From assembly GCA_943323675.2 (NCBI GenBank), contig CALPIR020000002.1:1-35027 (forward strand): 35,027 nucleotides of DNA, written 5' to 3'. The notes beneath the pieces were generated by a model, which saw only the letters and a list, made by a program, of their open reading frames with translations, made no database searches and was not told where the DNA came from. Shown here piece by piece: positions 1-8,331 of this stretch. The DNA comes from Chitinophaga pinensis (lineage in GTDB: Bacteria > Bacteroidota > Bacteroidia > UKL13-3). Both the position numbers and the translations under genes were made by a program. Every line of letters begins with the position of its first letter. Position 1 is the first letter of the stretch.

Positions 1-1
1 A

Positions 2-2800
2 CTTTATACTTATGGTTGGAAAGGCTTAACTATGACCATGACTGATGCTCGTGGTTGTGTGTTTTCTTTGTTTAAGGATTCGGTTGTACAAGTTGCAGGT
101 GCAAGTACTAAGGTTGTGTTTGATAAATATACTGGCTGTACACCACTTGCTTTAACATCTTATGATAGCTCAACGTCTGATTACCCAATTATTAGACGGA
201 AATGGTTGTGGACTTCAACAGATTCAACAATTACCGATACACTAAAAAATGCATCATTTGTATTTAGTAAACCTCAAAGTATTCAGGCTGATGGTTATCC
301 CGTATCATTAATTATTACTGATAGTTTAGGTTGTGAGTTTATAGCCACTCAAAAAATTGTTCCATCAAGTCCAATTGCCGAAATTAATGTAACAAAGAAT
401 GTAACATGCGGCTCAACTCAATTGATTAATGCAGCTAATACAGATGGGAGTAAAGTTTTTTCGCCAGCCAATTATAGTTGGAAACAGGGTAGTTCAACTT
501 ATATTGGCTCTGTTTACAATACTATATTTAACTTGGCTGATTCAACTTATTTGTTTGAGCTAACCGTTGTAGATTCTAATGGATGTATAGCAAATACAGA
601 TACTTTGATTAAAATTAGCAATAAGAAAACAACACTTGCGTTTTATGCTAATCCGAGTGTAAGAGCTTGTTACTTTCCAATTGTGCCCATTCAGTTATTC
701 GATACATCTGCTGTTGGATCTAGTGGTATTAAGTCAAGATATTGGACATTTGCATCAAATACAAGTACCCAATTAAGTCCAATATTTACCATTAGCAAAC
801 CTGGTAAATATGATGTTAGTTTAACTGTTACAGATAGTGCAGGCTGCGTAGATTCGCTTAAAATTAAAGATTATTTAGATTTAGGTGGACCTATGGGAAG
901 TTATACCTATAGCCCAAATAAAGGATGTGCACCCCATACAGTAAGGTTTCAAGTATTATCTCCCAATGCGCGTTACCATATTTGGGATTTGGGTAACGGA
1001 TTAGTAGACACGATGAAAGTGTTAGACGAACCATATACCTATAATGATGCAGGGACTTACTATCCAAGACTAACTTTGTATGACAGTAGTGGTTTGTGTG
1101 GTTATTCTTTTGATGCTATTGATTCGATTATTGTATTCGATAAGCCTGAACCTGACTTTGTTTCTGATACAACTAAAATTTGCTTTAATACTGAACTTAC
1201 CTTTGAAAATATAACGCCCAACAAGTCAGCGATAGTAAATTGGAAATGGATATTTAATAATGAAGAAGTATTGGGTGAAGGACCTATTATTAAGAAGTTT
1301 ACCCAGGCAGGCAAATACAATATTACCTTGATTGCTATTGATTCTAATGGATGTAGTGATACCATTACAAAATCTGATACACTTACTGTTTATAATGATG
1401 TTGTCGCTCCAAATATTCCTTCAGTTCATAGGGCAACGGTTATCGATAACAGCTCTAATTTATTTGTATTTAATCCAAGTAAAGAAGAAGATTTTTACAG
1501 CTATCGAATTTTTTATAATTACCTGAGTGCTTCGCCTCAATCATTTATTGATGTTTTAGCGGTAGCTGATACCTTTTACTTAGAAACTGGAATTAATACG
1601 CTTTTAAATCCTTATTCATATGCTATATCGGCCATAGATATTTGTAAGAATAGGAGTGCCGTGTCTCCTACACATACTACAGTTGAACTAAAGGCTTGGC
1701 CAATTGATAATGCTATTAAATTATCGTGGAGTCCATACAAAGGGTTTGGATCTATCAAGCGTTACGAGATTTGGCGTAACAATCCAGACTCGGGAATTGC
1801 ATTTTACCAGATAAAAGATGTTTCAGCTGGAACACTACAATACATTGATACCTCAATTTCTTGTTTCACAAATTATTACTATCGAATAAAAACGGTAGCG
1901 ATGGATGCTGATACATCAAAATATAGTTGGAGTGATACAAGTGGAGCTACACCTGTATATGTAAGTAGTTTACCAGGTACTAAAATTGTTAGAGTTACAG
2001 TTGTGAATGATAAGCAAGTATTGTTACAATGGGCTAAGAAATCTTATGAAGTAAGTTTTAAATATTTGATATTTAGAATGCGTGATGATGAGGCTAGTGC
2101 TACTTTTTACAAGGAAGTGTCTGATACATTTATGATTGATGAAAATGTATTAGTAGATGAACATAGCTATTCATACTTTGTTTATTTAAAAGATGCTTGC
2201 GGAGGAATTAGCTTGCTAAGTAATGAAGCAAAGACAATTTTATTGACAGTAGATTTAGTAAGAAATGACAGAGGATTATATGACCCAATTGTTTATTACA
2301 CCAAGTATCGAGAGTGGGTTAATGGTGTAAATAATTATGATGTTTTGTTTTATTATGACTCATTGGGAGTATATAGTAAGGTCTCAACCAATTCTGCTTC
2401 CGATACAACTTTCATTCATCAATATTTAACCCTGCCTCAAAGAAACTATTGCTACTCGGTTATTGCCAATGAGCTTAACGGGAATAAAACAACAAGTCAA
2501 TCAAATATTACTTGTGTTGGAACAGAACCAAGGGTGTATGTTCCAAATGTGTTTACCATAAACGGTGATGGTATAAATGAACGTTTGGTTGTAGGTGGTT
2601 TATTTATTGAGAACTATAAGATAAATATTTTTGATAGGTGGGGAAATAACGTTTTTGAAAGCAATAATAGAGATCTGTCTTGGGATGGCAATTTAGATGG
2701 CAAGCCAATGCCTTCAGGTGTTTATGTTTATTTGATAGAAGTTACAGGAAGAAGTAAGCAAAGGGTTGAAGTAACGGGTACTGTTACTTTAATTAGATAA
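2..2800 (+). CDS. PKD-repeat surface protein with T9SS type B (CHU_C) C-terminus, 5' partial
   Basis: The reading frame is open from base 2, with no stop before the first ATG at 32, so the gene starts upstream of the window; about 932 residues are visible. The N-terminal half is a series of PKD-like immunoglobulin folds, recognised by recurring endings such as GKYDVSLTVTDSAGC, GKYNITLIAIDSNGC and LFELTVVDSNGC, with paired cysteines. The middle (about residues 470-840) looks like fibronectin-III-type units. The last ~85 residues are a gliding-motility-associated/CHU_C domain (VPNVFTINGDGINE, FDRWGNNVFE, WDGNLDGKPMPSGVYVYLIE), the usual signal for export by the type IX secretion system and surface attachment. 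It is likely an adhesin or large surface protein; the ligand is unknown. It converges on the next gene with only 14 bases between the stops. Confidence 0.88.
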   Translation, partial: LYTYGWKGLTMTMTDARGCVFSLFKDSVVQVAGASTKVVFDKYTGCTPLALTSYDSSTSDYPIIRRKWLWTSTDSTITDTLKNASFVFSKPQSIQADGYPVSLIITDSLGCEFIATQKIVPSSPIAEINVTKNVTCGSTQLINAANTDGSKVFSPANYSWKQGSSTYIGSVYNTIFNLADSTYLFELTVVDSNGCIANTDTLIKISNKKTTLAFYANPSVRACYFPIVPIQLFDTSAVGSSGIKSRYWTFASNTSTQLSPIFTISKPGKYDVSLTVTDSAGCVDSLKIKDYLDLGGPMGSYTYSPNKGCAPHTVRFQVLSPNARYHIWDLGNGLVDTMKVLDEPYTYNDAGTYYPRLTLYDSSGLCGYSFDAIDSIIVFDKPEPDFVSDTTKICFNTELTFENITPNKSAIVNWKWIFNNEEVLGEGPIIKKFTQAGKYNITLIAIDSNGCSDTITKSDTLTVYNDVVAPNIPSVHRATVIDNSSNLFVFNPSKEEDFYSYRIFYNYLSASPQSFIDVLAVADTFYLETGINTLLNPYSYAISAIDICKNRSAVSPTHTTVELKAWPIDNAIKLSWSPYKGFGSIKRYEIWRNNPDSGIAFYQIKDVSAGTLQYIDTSISCFTNYYYRIKTVAMDADTSKYSWSDTSGATPVYVSSLPGTKIVRVTVVNDKQVLLQWAKKSYEVSFKYLIFRMRDDEASATFYKEVSDTFMIDENVLVDEHSYSYFVYLKDACGGISLLSNEAKTILLTVDLVRNDRGLYDPIVYYTKYREWVNGVNNYDVLFYYDSLGVYSKVSTNSASDTTFIHQYLTLPQRNYCYSVIANELNGNKTTSQSNITCVGTEPRVYVPNVFTINGDGINERLVVGGLFIENYKINIFDRWGNNVFESNNRDLSWDGNLDGKPMPSGVYVYLIEVTGRSKQRVEVTGTVTLIR

Positions 2801-2801
2801 T

Positions 2802-2828
2802 GGTTGGGTAATTGTTAAATATCCAACC
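2802..2828. terminator. Possible shared hairpin between convergent genes
   Basis: GGTTGG (2802-2807) pairs with CCAACC (2823-2828) around a 15-base loop. It spans the gap between two convergent stop codons. The T-run after it is poor, so termination activity is uncertain. Confidence 0.25.
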
Positions 2829-3831
2829 ACTCTTTAGCCGTTTTATATAGCATTTGTGATTTTTCTTCGGCACTTAAATCCGACATCAACTCTATGTATT
2901 TTCCGTGTTCTAAATCGCCTAGTGGGAAAGGAAAATCACTACCTAAAGCAATTCGTTCACTGCCAAATAATTTTAAATTGTAGCGTAATGCTTCTTCATC
3001 GTGCACTAAACTATCAATGTAAAACTTCTTAATATATTGGTATGGATCAGCTACATGATTGATGTTACATAAATCGGGGCGTGCATGGTAACCATGTGAA
3101 ACCCTACCAATGGTGTGCGGGAAACAACCTCCACCATGTGCAAACATTACGCGTAATTTTGGAAATTTATCAAAAACTCCGCCAAATATCATGCTGCATA
3201 TAGCACGCGATGTTTCTGCTGGCATCCCAACTAACCAGGGTAACCAAAACTTTTTCATTTTATCTTGCCCCATCATATCCCAAGGATGTATAAATAGACA
3301 CATACCTAATTTTTCAGCAGCTTCGTAAAACGGAAAAAATCGCTCATCATCTAAGTTGTAATCTAAAATATTTGTTGCAATTTCAACACCGGGTAAATTT
3401 AATTCGTATTTGCAACGCGTTAGTTCTTCAACAGCCAATGTGGTATCCTGCATAGGCAAAGTGCCTAAACCTACAAAACGGGTGGGGTAGTCGCGTTGAA
3501 TTTGTGCCAAATGGTTGTTAATATATTGGCTCCAATCGTGCGTATGTTCTGGTTTTGCCCAATAATAAAATAAAACAGGAATAGTAGATAAGGCCATCAA
3601 TTTCACGTCATGTTTATCCATGTGTTGAATAATGGCTTTGGGATCCCAGCACATATCATCAATAGCCCTGAAAAATGTTCCATCCGCTTTCATCATATTT
3701 GCACGACCGGGTTGGTAATGGTCTAAGTATATAAACTCATCACCATAACCATATCGTTCCTTTAAGTTTGGAATAAACTCGGGCATAATGTGCGCATGAA
3801 CATCTATTTTATAAGGTGCTGTTGTAATCAT
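2815..3831 (-). CDS. ACMSD-type amidohydrolase (2-amino-3-carboxymuconate-6-semialdehyde decarboxylase)
   Basis: 338 residues, collinear with eukaryotic and bacterial ACMSD over its whole length, not merely with the amidohydrolase superfamily. Landmarks shared with my memory of the human enzyme are CWDP (61-64), the STIPV stretch, YWAKPE (90-95), RFVGLGTLPMQ, the long block FWLPWLVGMPAET and SDFPFPLGDLE. Metal ligands are visible as HAH (H12, H14), H182 in IHPWDM and D299; H232 in AHGGG is the expected catalytic histidine. The enzyme removes CO2 from aminocarboxymuconate semialdehyde and diverts tryptophan/3-hydroxyanthranilate carbon from NAD synthesis into catabolism. The neighbours are unrelated (sugar-nucleotide genes upstream), so its partner enzymes must be encoded elsewhere. 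The ATG at 3831 lies 6 residues before the conserved KIDVHAH. Confidence 0.88.
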   Translation of the reverse strand: MITTAPYKIDVHAHIMPEFIPNLKERYGYGDEFIYLDHYQPGRANMMKADGTFFRAIDDMCWDPKAIIQHMDKHDVKLMALSTIPVLFYYWAKPEHTHDWSQYINNHLAQIQRDYPTRFVGLGTLPMQDTTLAVEELTRCKYELNLPGVEIATNILDYNLDDERFFPFYEAAEKLGMCLFIHPWDMMGQDKMKKFWLPWLVGMPAETSRAICSMIFGGVFDKFPKLRVMFAHGGGCFPHTIGRVSHGYHARPDLCNINHVADPYQYIKKFYIDSLVHDEEALRYNLKLFGSERIALGSDFPFPLGDLEHGKYIELMSDLSAEEKSQMLYKTAKEWLDI

Positions 3832-3861
3832 GTTGTTGTGATGAAATTATATTAGAATAAT

Positions 3862-3887
3862 AAGCCCATTGCATAAGAAATGGGTTT
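3862..3887 (-). terminator. Weak hairpin after the sugar-nucleotide operon
   Basis: AAGCCCATT (3862-3870) and AATGGGTTT (3879-3887) form a 9-bp stem with one G-T pair and an 8-base loop. It lies directly downstream of the minus-strand epimerase stop. On that strand it is followed by a broken T-rich tract, so it is only a moderate intrinsic terminator. Confidence 0.35.
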
Positions 3888-3899
3888 GTTTTGATGACA

Positions 3900-4880
3900 T
3901 CAAAACGAACGATGATTTGCTGTTTTGTGTAATTCTTCAGGACTTAAACTCTTAAAATAATCGTATGTAATTTTTAAACCTTCGGCACGACTAACTTTTG
4001 GCTCCCAGCCCAGAATTTCGCGCGCCTTGGTAATATCTGGTCTACGTTGTTTTGGATCGTCTGTTGGTAAAGGTTTTGATATTAGTTTCTGCTTAGTTCC
4101 TGTAAGTTTAATGATTTCTTCGCCAAATTCTTTGATGGTAATTTCATCAGGGTTACCAATGTTTACCGGATAAGGATAGTCGCTTAATAACAAGCGGTAA
4201 ATACCTTCCACCAAATCATCAACATAACAAAAAGAACGTGTTTGTGAGCCATCACCAAACATGGTTAAATCTTCACCACGTAAAGCTTGACCTATAAATG
4301 CAGGCAATACACGTCCATCATTAAGGCGCATACGCGGACCATAAGTATTAAAAATACGTATGATACGAGTTTCTAATCCATGATAGGTATGGTAAGCCAT
4401 GGTCATGGCTTCTTGAAAACGTTTTGCTTCATCATACACACCACGTGGACCAACAGGATTCACATTTCCCCAATATTCTTCTGGTTGTGGATGCACAGTA
4501 GGGTCGCCATAAACTTCACTTGTTGATGCAATTAATACACGGGCTTTTTTAACACGCGCCAATCCTAAACAATTATGAATACCCAACGAACCAACCTTTA
4601 ATGTTTGAATTGGAATTTTTAAATAATCTATTGGACTTGCAGGCGAAGCAAAATGTAAGATGTAATCTATTTTACCAGGAACGTGAATAAACTTGCTTAC
4701 ATCGTGGTGGTAAAACTCAAACTCTTTGAGCTTAAATAAATGTTCGATATTTTTTAAATCACCCGTAATTAGGTTGTCCATGCCCACTACATCATACCCT
4801 TCTTTTATAAATCTATCACACAAATGCGAGCCTAAAAATCCGGCTGCACCTGTAATTAAAACGCGTTTTTTTGTAGTCAT
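3900..4880 (-). CDS. UDP-glucuronate decarboxylase (UDP-xylose synthase family)
   Basis: Extended short-chain dehydrogenase of 326 residues. It has the NAD-binding GAAGFLG (11-17), the catalytic threonine/serine region IASTSEVYGDP (118-128) and the YxxxK pair at Y149/K153 in GVYDEAKR. GPRM, GDGSQTRSFCYVDDLVEG and the RRPD motif near the C-terminus match UDP-glucuronate decarboxylases, which convert UDP-glucuronate to UDP-xylose via a 4-keto intermediate. I start at the ATG at 4880 because the NAD motif follows at normal distance; a possible start 17 codons further upstream would add a lysine/proline-rich tail untypical of the family. The dehydrogenase that makes its substrate is the next gene upstream (120-base gap), which supports the assignment. 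It supplies precursors for exopolysaccharide or LPS. Confidence 0.9.
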   Translation of the reverse strand: MTTKKRVLITGAAGFLGSHLCDRFIKEGYDVVGMDNLITGDLKNIEHLFKLKEFEFYHHDVSKFIHVPGKIDYILHFASPASPIDYLKIPIQTLKVGSLGIHNCLGLARVKKARVLIASTSEVYGDPTVHPQPEEYWGNVNPVGPRGVYDEAKRFQEAMTMAYHTYHGLETRIIRIFNTYGPRMRLNDGRVLPAFIGQALRGEDLTMFGDGSQTRSFCYVDDLVEGIYRLLLSDYPYPVNIGNPDEITIKEFGEEIIKLTGTKQKLISKPLPTDDPKQRRPDITKAREILGWEPKVSRAEGLKITYDYFKSLSPEELHKTANHRSF

Positions 4881-5000
4881 GTTTTGTTGTTTATAGTTCA
4901 CTGTTCGCGGTTTCGGATTCGTTACATCCACCTCTTATCCTCTTTTGAAGGAGGACGGTTAATTTATTTCGGTTGGTGATTTTTTTCCAACTTCCAGCCT

Positions 5001-6323
5001 CTATTTTTTATTAATTCCAATGCAGTAATATTCAAAACCTAATTCTTTCATTTCATCTTGTTCATAAATGTTACGTCCGTCAAAAATGGTTTTTTGTTTA
5101 AGCAATTTACCAATTACGTTAAAGTTTGGTGAGCGAAACTCCGGCCATTCTGTTGCGATTAATAGTGCATCGGCATCAATTAAGGTGTCGTAAGGGTCTT
5201 TGCAATAGCTGATGGTTTCACCCAATGTTTTTTGTGCTTCATGCATAGCAACGGGGTCATATGCAATTACCTTAGCACCTGCAGCTAATAGTTTTTCAAT
5301 AATAACTAACGAGGGAGCTTCACGCATATCATCTGTTTTAGGCTTAAATGATAAGCCCCAAAGCGCAAATGTTTTTCCCTTTAATTGCCCATCAAAATGG
5401 TTAGATATTTTATTAAATAACACCAATTTTTGGTCATCGTTAACATCTTCTACCGCTTGTAAAATACGTAAATCATGGCCATATTCTTTTGCTGTTTTTA
5501 CCAAAGCTTTTACATCTTTAGGAAAACAAGATCCACCATAACCAATACCAGGGTAAATAAACTTATTACCAATGCGAGGGTCGCTGCCAATACCTTTGCG
5601 CACCCAGTTTACATCTGCACCAACCAATTCACATAAATTGGCAATATCATTCATAAAACTAATTTTTGTGGCAAGCATTGCATTGGCTGCATACTTGGTC
5701 ATTTCGGCACTGGCTATATCCATAAAAATTATGGGATGACCATTTAGTAAAAACGGTTTGTACAGCTTACGCATAATGTCTTCAGCCTTTTTACTTTCTA
5801 TACCCACCACAATTCTATCAGGCTTCAAGAAATCATCAACAGCAGCTCCTTCTTTTAAAAATTCAGGGTTACTGGCAACATCGAACGTAATGTTAACACC
5901 ACGTTTATCTAAAGCTGCTTGTACTTCTGCTTTTACCTTGTGCGATGTGCCAACAGGAACAGTACTCTTGGTAACCACCACACCATATTCGTTCATGTGT
6001 TGACCAATCTCATTAGCAACACCTAATACATATTTTAAATCGGCACTGCCATCTTCGCCTGGGGGTGTTCCAACAGCAATAAAGGCCACATCGGCATCTT
6101 TAATGCTCTCGCTTAGGTTGGTGCTAAATTTCAACCTTCCGGCTTCCGTATTTCGCGACACTAACTCTTCTAAGCCAGGTTCATATATTGGTAAAATTCC
6201 ATTTTTTAAATTTTCAATTTTATTTTTGTCTATATCAACACAAATTACGTTGATACCCACTTCGGCAAAACAAGTTCCGGTTACTAAGCCTACATATCCA
6301 GTTCCTACAACTACTATTTTCAT
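5001..6323 (-). CDS. ugd: UDP-glucose 6-dehydrogenase
   Basis: 440 residues from the ATG at 6323. The Rossmann motif GTGYVGLV lies at the extreme N-terminus (7-14). Typical Ugd blocks follow: YEPGLEELV, VGTPPGEDGSADL, TKSTVPVGT, NPEFLKEGAA, K210 in AEMTKYAAN, and the catalytic cysteine C266 in GYGGSCFPKD with D270. It oxidises UDP-glucose to UDP-glucuronate with two NAD+. The start is only one base after the stop of the aminotransferase, showing translational coupling and excluding a longer N-terminus seen in the open frame. UDP-N-acetylglucosamine dehydrogenases belong to a related family, but the GGSCFPKD context and the adjacent decarboxylase favour UDP-glucose. Confidence 0.92.
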   Translation of the reverse strand: MKIVVVGTGYVGLVTGTCFAEVGINVICVDIDKNKIENLKNGILPIYEPGLEELVSRNTEAGRLKFSTNLSESIKDADVAFIAVGTPPGEDGSADLKYVLGVANEIGQHMNEYGVVVTKSTVPVGTSHKVKAEVQAALDKRGVNITFDVASNPEFLKEGAAVDDFLKPDRIVVGIESKKAEDIMRKLYKPFLLNGHPIIFMDIASAEMTKYAANAMLATKISFMNDIANLCELVGADVNWVRKGIGSDPRIGNKFIYPGIGYGGSCFPKDVKALVKTAKEYGHDLRILQAVEDVNDDQKLVLFNKISNHFDGQLKGKTFALWGLSFKPKTDDMREAPSLVIIEKLLAAGAKVIAYDPVAMHEAQKTLGETISYCKDPYDTLIDADALLIATEWPEFRSPNFNVIGKLLKQKTIFDGRNIYEQDEMKELGFEYYCIGINKK

Positions 6324-6324
6324 T

Positions 6325-7473
6325 TTATTTTTTAGATGCTGATTGTTGTTTACAAAATTCGTTGATGTGACCAATAATAAATTCTATTTGGTCGAAAGTT
6401 ACCTCAGGACTCATTGGTAGAGAAATAACTTTACCGCAAAGGCTTTCGGTTACGGGTAAAGAGCCCAAGGGATAATTTTCAGATTGATAAGCTTTTTGCA
6501 GATGCAATGGAATAGGGTAGTAAACCATTGAAGGTATTTGTTTTTCTGCAAGATATTCGCGCAATTCGTCACGGTTAATACCTTTACATTTTAGGGTGTA
6601 TTGATGAAAAACATGGGTTGATTTTTTTACCCGAGTTGGTATTTCAAAGTTTGGATGGTTGGCAAATGCTTCATCATACTTTTTTGCCACATTATTACGT
6701 GCATTTTCACAAGCTGTTAATGTTTGTAGTTTAACATTAAGTATGGCGGCTTGTATGGTGTCTAATCTTGAGTTAACGCCTACGTCATCGTGATGGTATT
6801 GTATACTTTGTCCATGGTTGGCAATCATTTTAATGCGTTTTTCAAGCAATTCATTACGCGTAAACATTGCACCACCATCTCCCATACAACCTAAGTTTTT
6901 TGAAGGAAAAAAGGAAGTACAACCAATATCGCCAATTGTACCTGCATGTAAAACATTGCCGTTTTGGAAAGTATATTTAGCACCAATTGCCTGCGCTGTA
7001 TCTTCGATCACAAATAAATTATGCTTTTTGGCAAGATGCATTATTGTCTCCATGTCTGCACATTGGCCAAACAAATGAACAGGCACTATGGCCTTTGTTT
7101 TTGAGGTTATGGCCTTTTCTATTTGCGAAACATCTATTAGAAAATCATCATTATTTACATCAACTAAAACAGGGGTTAACCCTAAGAGTTTTATTACTTC
7201 GGCCGTTGCAACGTATGTAAATGCAGGTAATATTACCTCATCCCCAAGTTTTAAATTCAATGCCATCATTGCAATTTGAAGAGCATCTGTTCCATTAGCA
7301 CAGGGTACTACATATGGTACATCTAAGTATTTGGCTAGGTTATGTTTAAATTCTGCCACCTCAGGGCCATTGATATACCTAGCAGATTGAATTACGCGCG
7401 CAATGGCCTCATCCAACTGGTGTTGTATTTTTTGGTGTTGCTGCTGTAAATCAACCATTTGTATAGGTCTCAT
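6325..7473 (-). CDS. DegT/DnrJ/EryC1/StrS-family sugar-nucleotide aminotransferase
   Basis: 382 residues with the fold-type I PLP aminotransferase signatures of the family: NGTDALQIAMMAL (substrate/PLP phosphate region), PAFTYVATAE, the cofactor aspartate D158 in VIEDTAQAIGA, and the Schiff-base lysine K192 in FFPSKNLGCMGDGGA. SRLDTIQAAIL and YYPIPLHLQ are also diagnostic. The closest remembered relatives are WbpE/WlbC-type enzymes that aminate the 3-keto sugar of UDP-N-acetylglucosaminuronate, but the exact sugar cannot be read from sequence. It is the first gene of the operon with ugd (1-base spacing) and the decarboxylase. That suggests an amino sugar and UDP-glucuronate/UDP-xylose feed the same surface glycan. 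Confidence 0.87.
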   Translation of the reverse strand: MRPIQMVDLQQQHQKIQHQLDEAIARVIQSARYINGPEVAEFKHNLAKYLDVPYVVPCANGTDALQIAMMALNLKLGDEVILPAFTYVATAEVIKLLGLTPVLVDVNNDDFLIDVSQIEKAITSKTKAIVPVHLFGQCADMETIMHLAKKHNLFVIEDTAQAIGAKYTFQNGNVLHAGTIGDIGCTSFFPSKNLGCMGDGGAMFTRNELLEKRIKMIANHGQSIQYHHDDVGVNSRLDTIQAAILNVKLQTLTACENARNNVAKKYDEAFANHPNFEIPTRVKKSTHVFHQYTLKCKGINRDELREYLAEKQIPSMVYYPIPLHLQKAYQSENYPLGSLPVTESLCGKVISLPMSPEVTFDQIEFIIGHINEFCKQQSASKK

Positions 7474-7483
7474 GTTGTATGCA

Positions 7484-7530
7484 ATTTGTTACTTAGGTAA
7501 CAAATATAATTAATGATGCAGGCAAACAAA
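7484..7530 (-). promoter_or_regulatory. Promoter of the sugar-nucleotide operon with overlapping palindrome
   Basis: Read on the minus strand, TTTG (7527-7530) is followed after 18 bases by TATATTTG (7501-7508), matching the Bacteroidota housekeeping promoter pattern TTTG-N(18-20)-TAnnTTTG. A perfect inverted repeat ATTTGTTAC-TTAG-GTAACAAAT (7484-7505; 9-bp arms) covers half of the -7 box and the expected transcription start. The start codon follows at 7473. The arrangement is what a repressor operator would look like; the regulator is not identified. Confidence 0.6.
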
Positions 7531-7539
7531 GATTTCTGT

Positions 7540-7547
7540 TATTTTTG
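7540..7547 (+). promoter_or_regulatory. Possible -7 box for the outer-membrane protein/waaA operon
   Basis: TATTTTTG matches TAnnTTTG and lies about 20 bases before the ATG at 7567. No good TTTG element is seen at the right distance upstream, so only half of a promoter is visible. Confidence 0.35.
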
Positions 7548-7566
7548 GACCAAGATTTATTTAATT

Positions 7567-8331
7567 ATGCGAAAAACCATCTTGCTTATTTTTATTGTTT
7601 TGGGGTCACTTCAAGTTATTGCCCAAAAGAAAATTTGGGTAGGCAAAAGCAGCAAAATATTTAACTTTCAGTTTCACTATACACATATTACCCCTGGTGG
7701 CGATTTTGCGAGTAGGTTTAATGAGTTTAACTCTATGGGTGCAGGTTTTTTATTTAAAAACACACATAATATGTTATTTGGTGCCGATGGTAGTTATCAT
7801 TTTGGCAATAATCTTAAACCATCAAACATGCTTAATAATTTAACCAACAGTGTTGGTGCTATTAATACCAATTCAGGTACACCTGCTTTGGTTAGTATGG
7901 GAATGCGTGGATTTAGTGTGTTGGGTAAGCTTGGATATTTGATTCCATTAAGTAGTAAAAACAGAAATACAGGGATAAAAATCATGTTTGGCGGTGGTTT
8001 GGTAATGCATAAAGTCAATATCAATATCACTCAAAATAATGTACCTAGTTTAACTGAAGATAGGGTAGCGGGATATGATAGGTATAGCAGTGGTTGGGCA
8101 TTGAGCCAGTTTATTGGATACCAGCATCACAGTGTTAATAGGTATACTAATTTTTATGTTGGTGCGGAGTTGATGCAGGCATACACTTACAATAGACGTA
8201 AATTTAATTATGATGAGATGCAATACGATTTAAAAATGCACAATGATTTTTATTATGGTGTTCGTTTTGCATGGATGATTCCTGTATACATGCGAACAAA
8301 AGCGGGTAGTGACGAGTTTATTTTTGAGTAA
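7567..8331 (+). CDS. Secreted outer-membrane beta-barrel protein of unknown function
   Basis: 254 residues from the ATG at 7567. This start gives a classical signal peptide (MRKTILLIFIVLGSLQVIAQ, cleavage after A/Q) directly at the N-terminus; the open frame continues upstream but that part is not signal-like. The mature protein is rich in alternating aromatic and glycine residues (FNFQFHYTHITPGGDF, MLFGADGSYHFG, FLIGY-like strands), as expected for a small barrel. I do not recognise a named family. Its stop overlaps the waaA start (TAATG), so the two are translationally coupled; similar coupling of a small barrel with Kdo transferase suggests an envelope/LPS context, but a direct role in LPS is inference. 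Confidence 0.75.
   Translation: MRKTILLIFIVLGSLQVIAQKKIWVGKSSKIFNFQFHYTHITPGGDFASRFNEFNSMGAGFLFKNTHNMLFGADGSYHFGNNLKPSNMLNNLTNSVGAINTNSGTPALVSMGMRGFSVLGKLGYLIPLSSKNRNTGIKIMFGGGLVMHKVNINITQNNVPSLTEDRVAGYDRYSSGWALSQFIGYQHHSVNRYTNFYVGAELMQAYTYNRRKFNYDEMQYDLKMHNDFYYGVRFAWMIPVYMRTKAGSDEFIFE

Noticed and set aside
4930..4963. Possible repeat element with TCCTC and GAGGA arms between ugd and the epimerase gene
   Set aside because: The arms are only 5 bases with an 8-base loop and no second copy is seen in the window.
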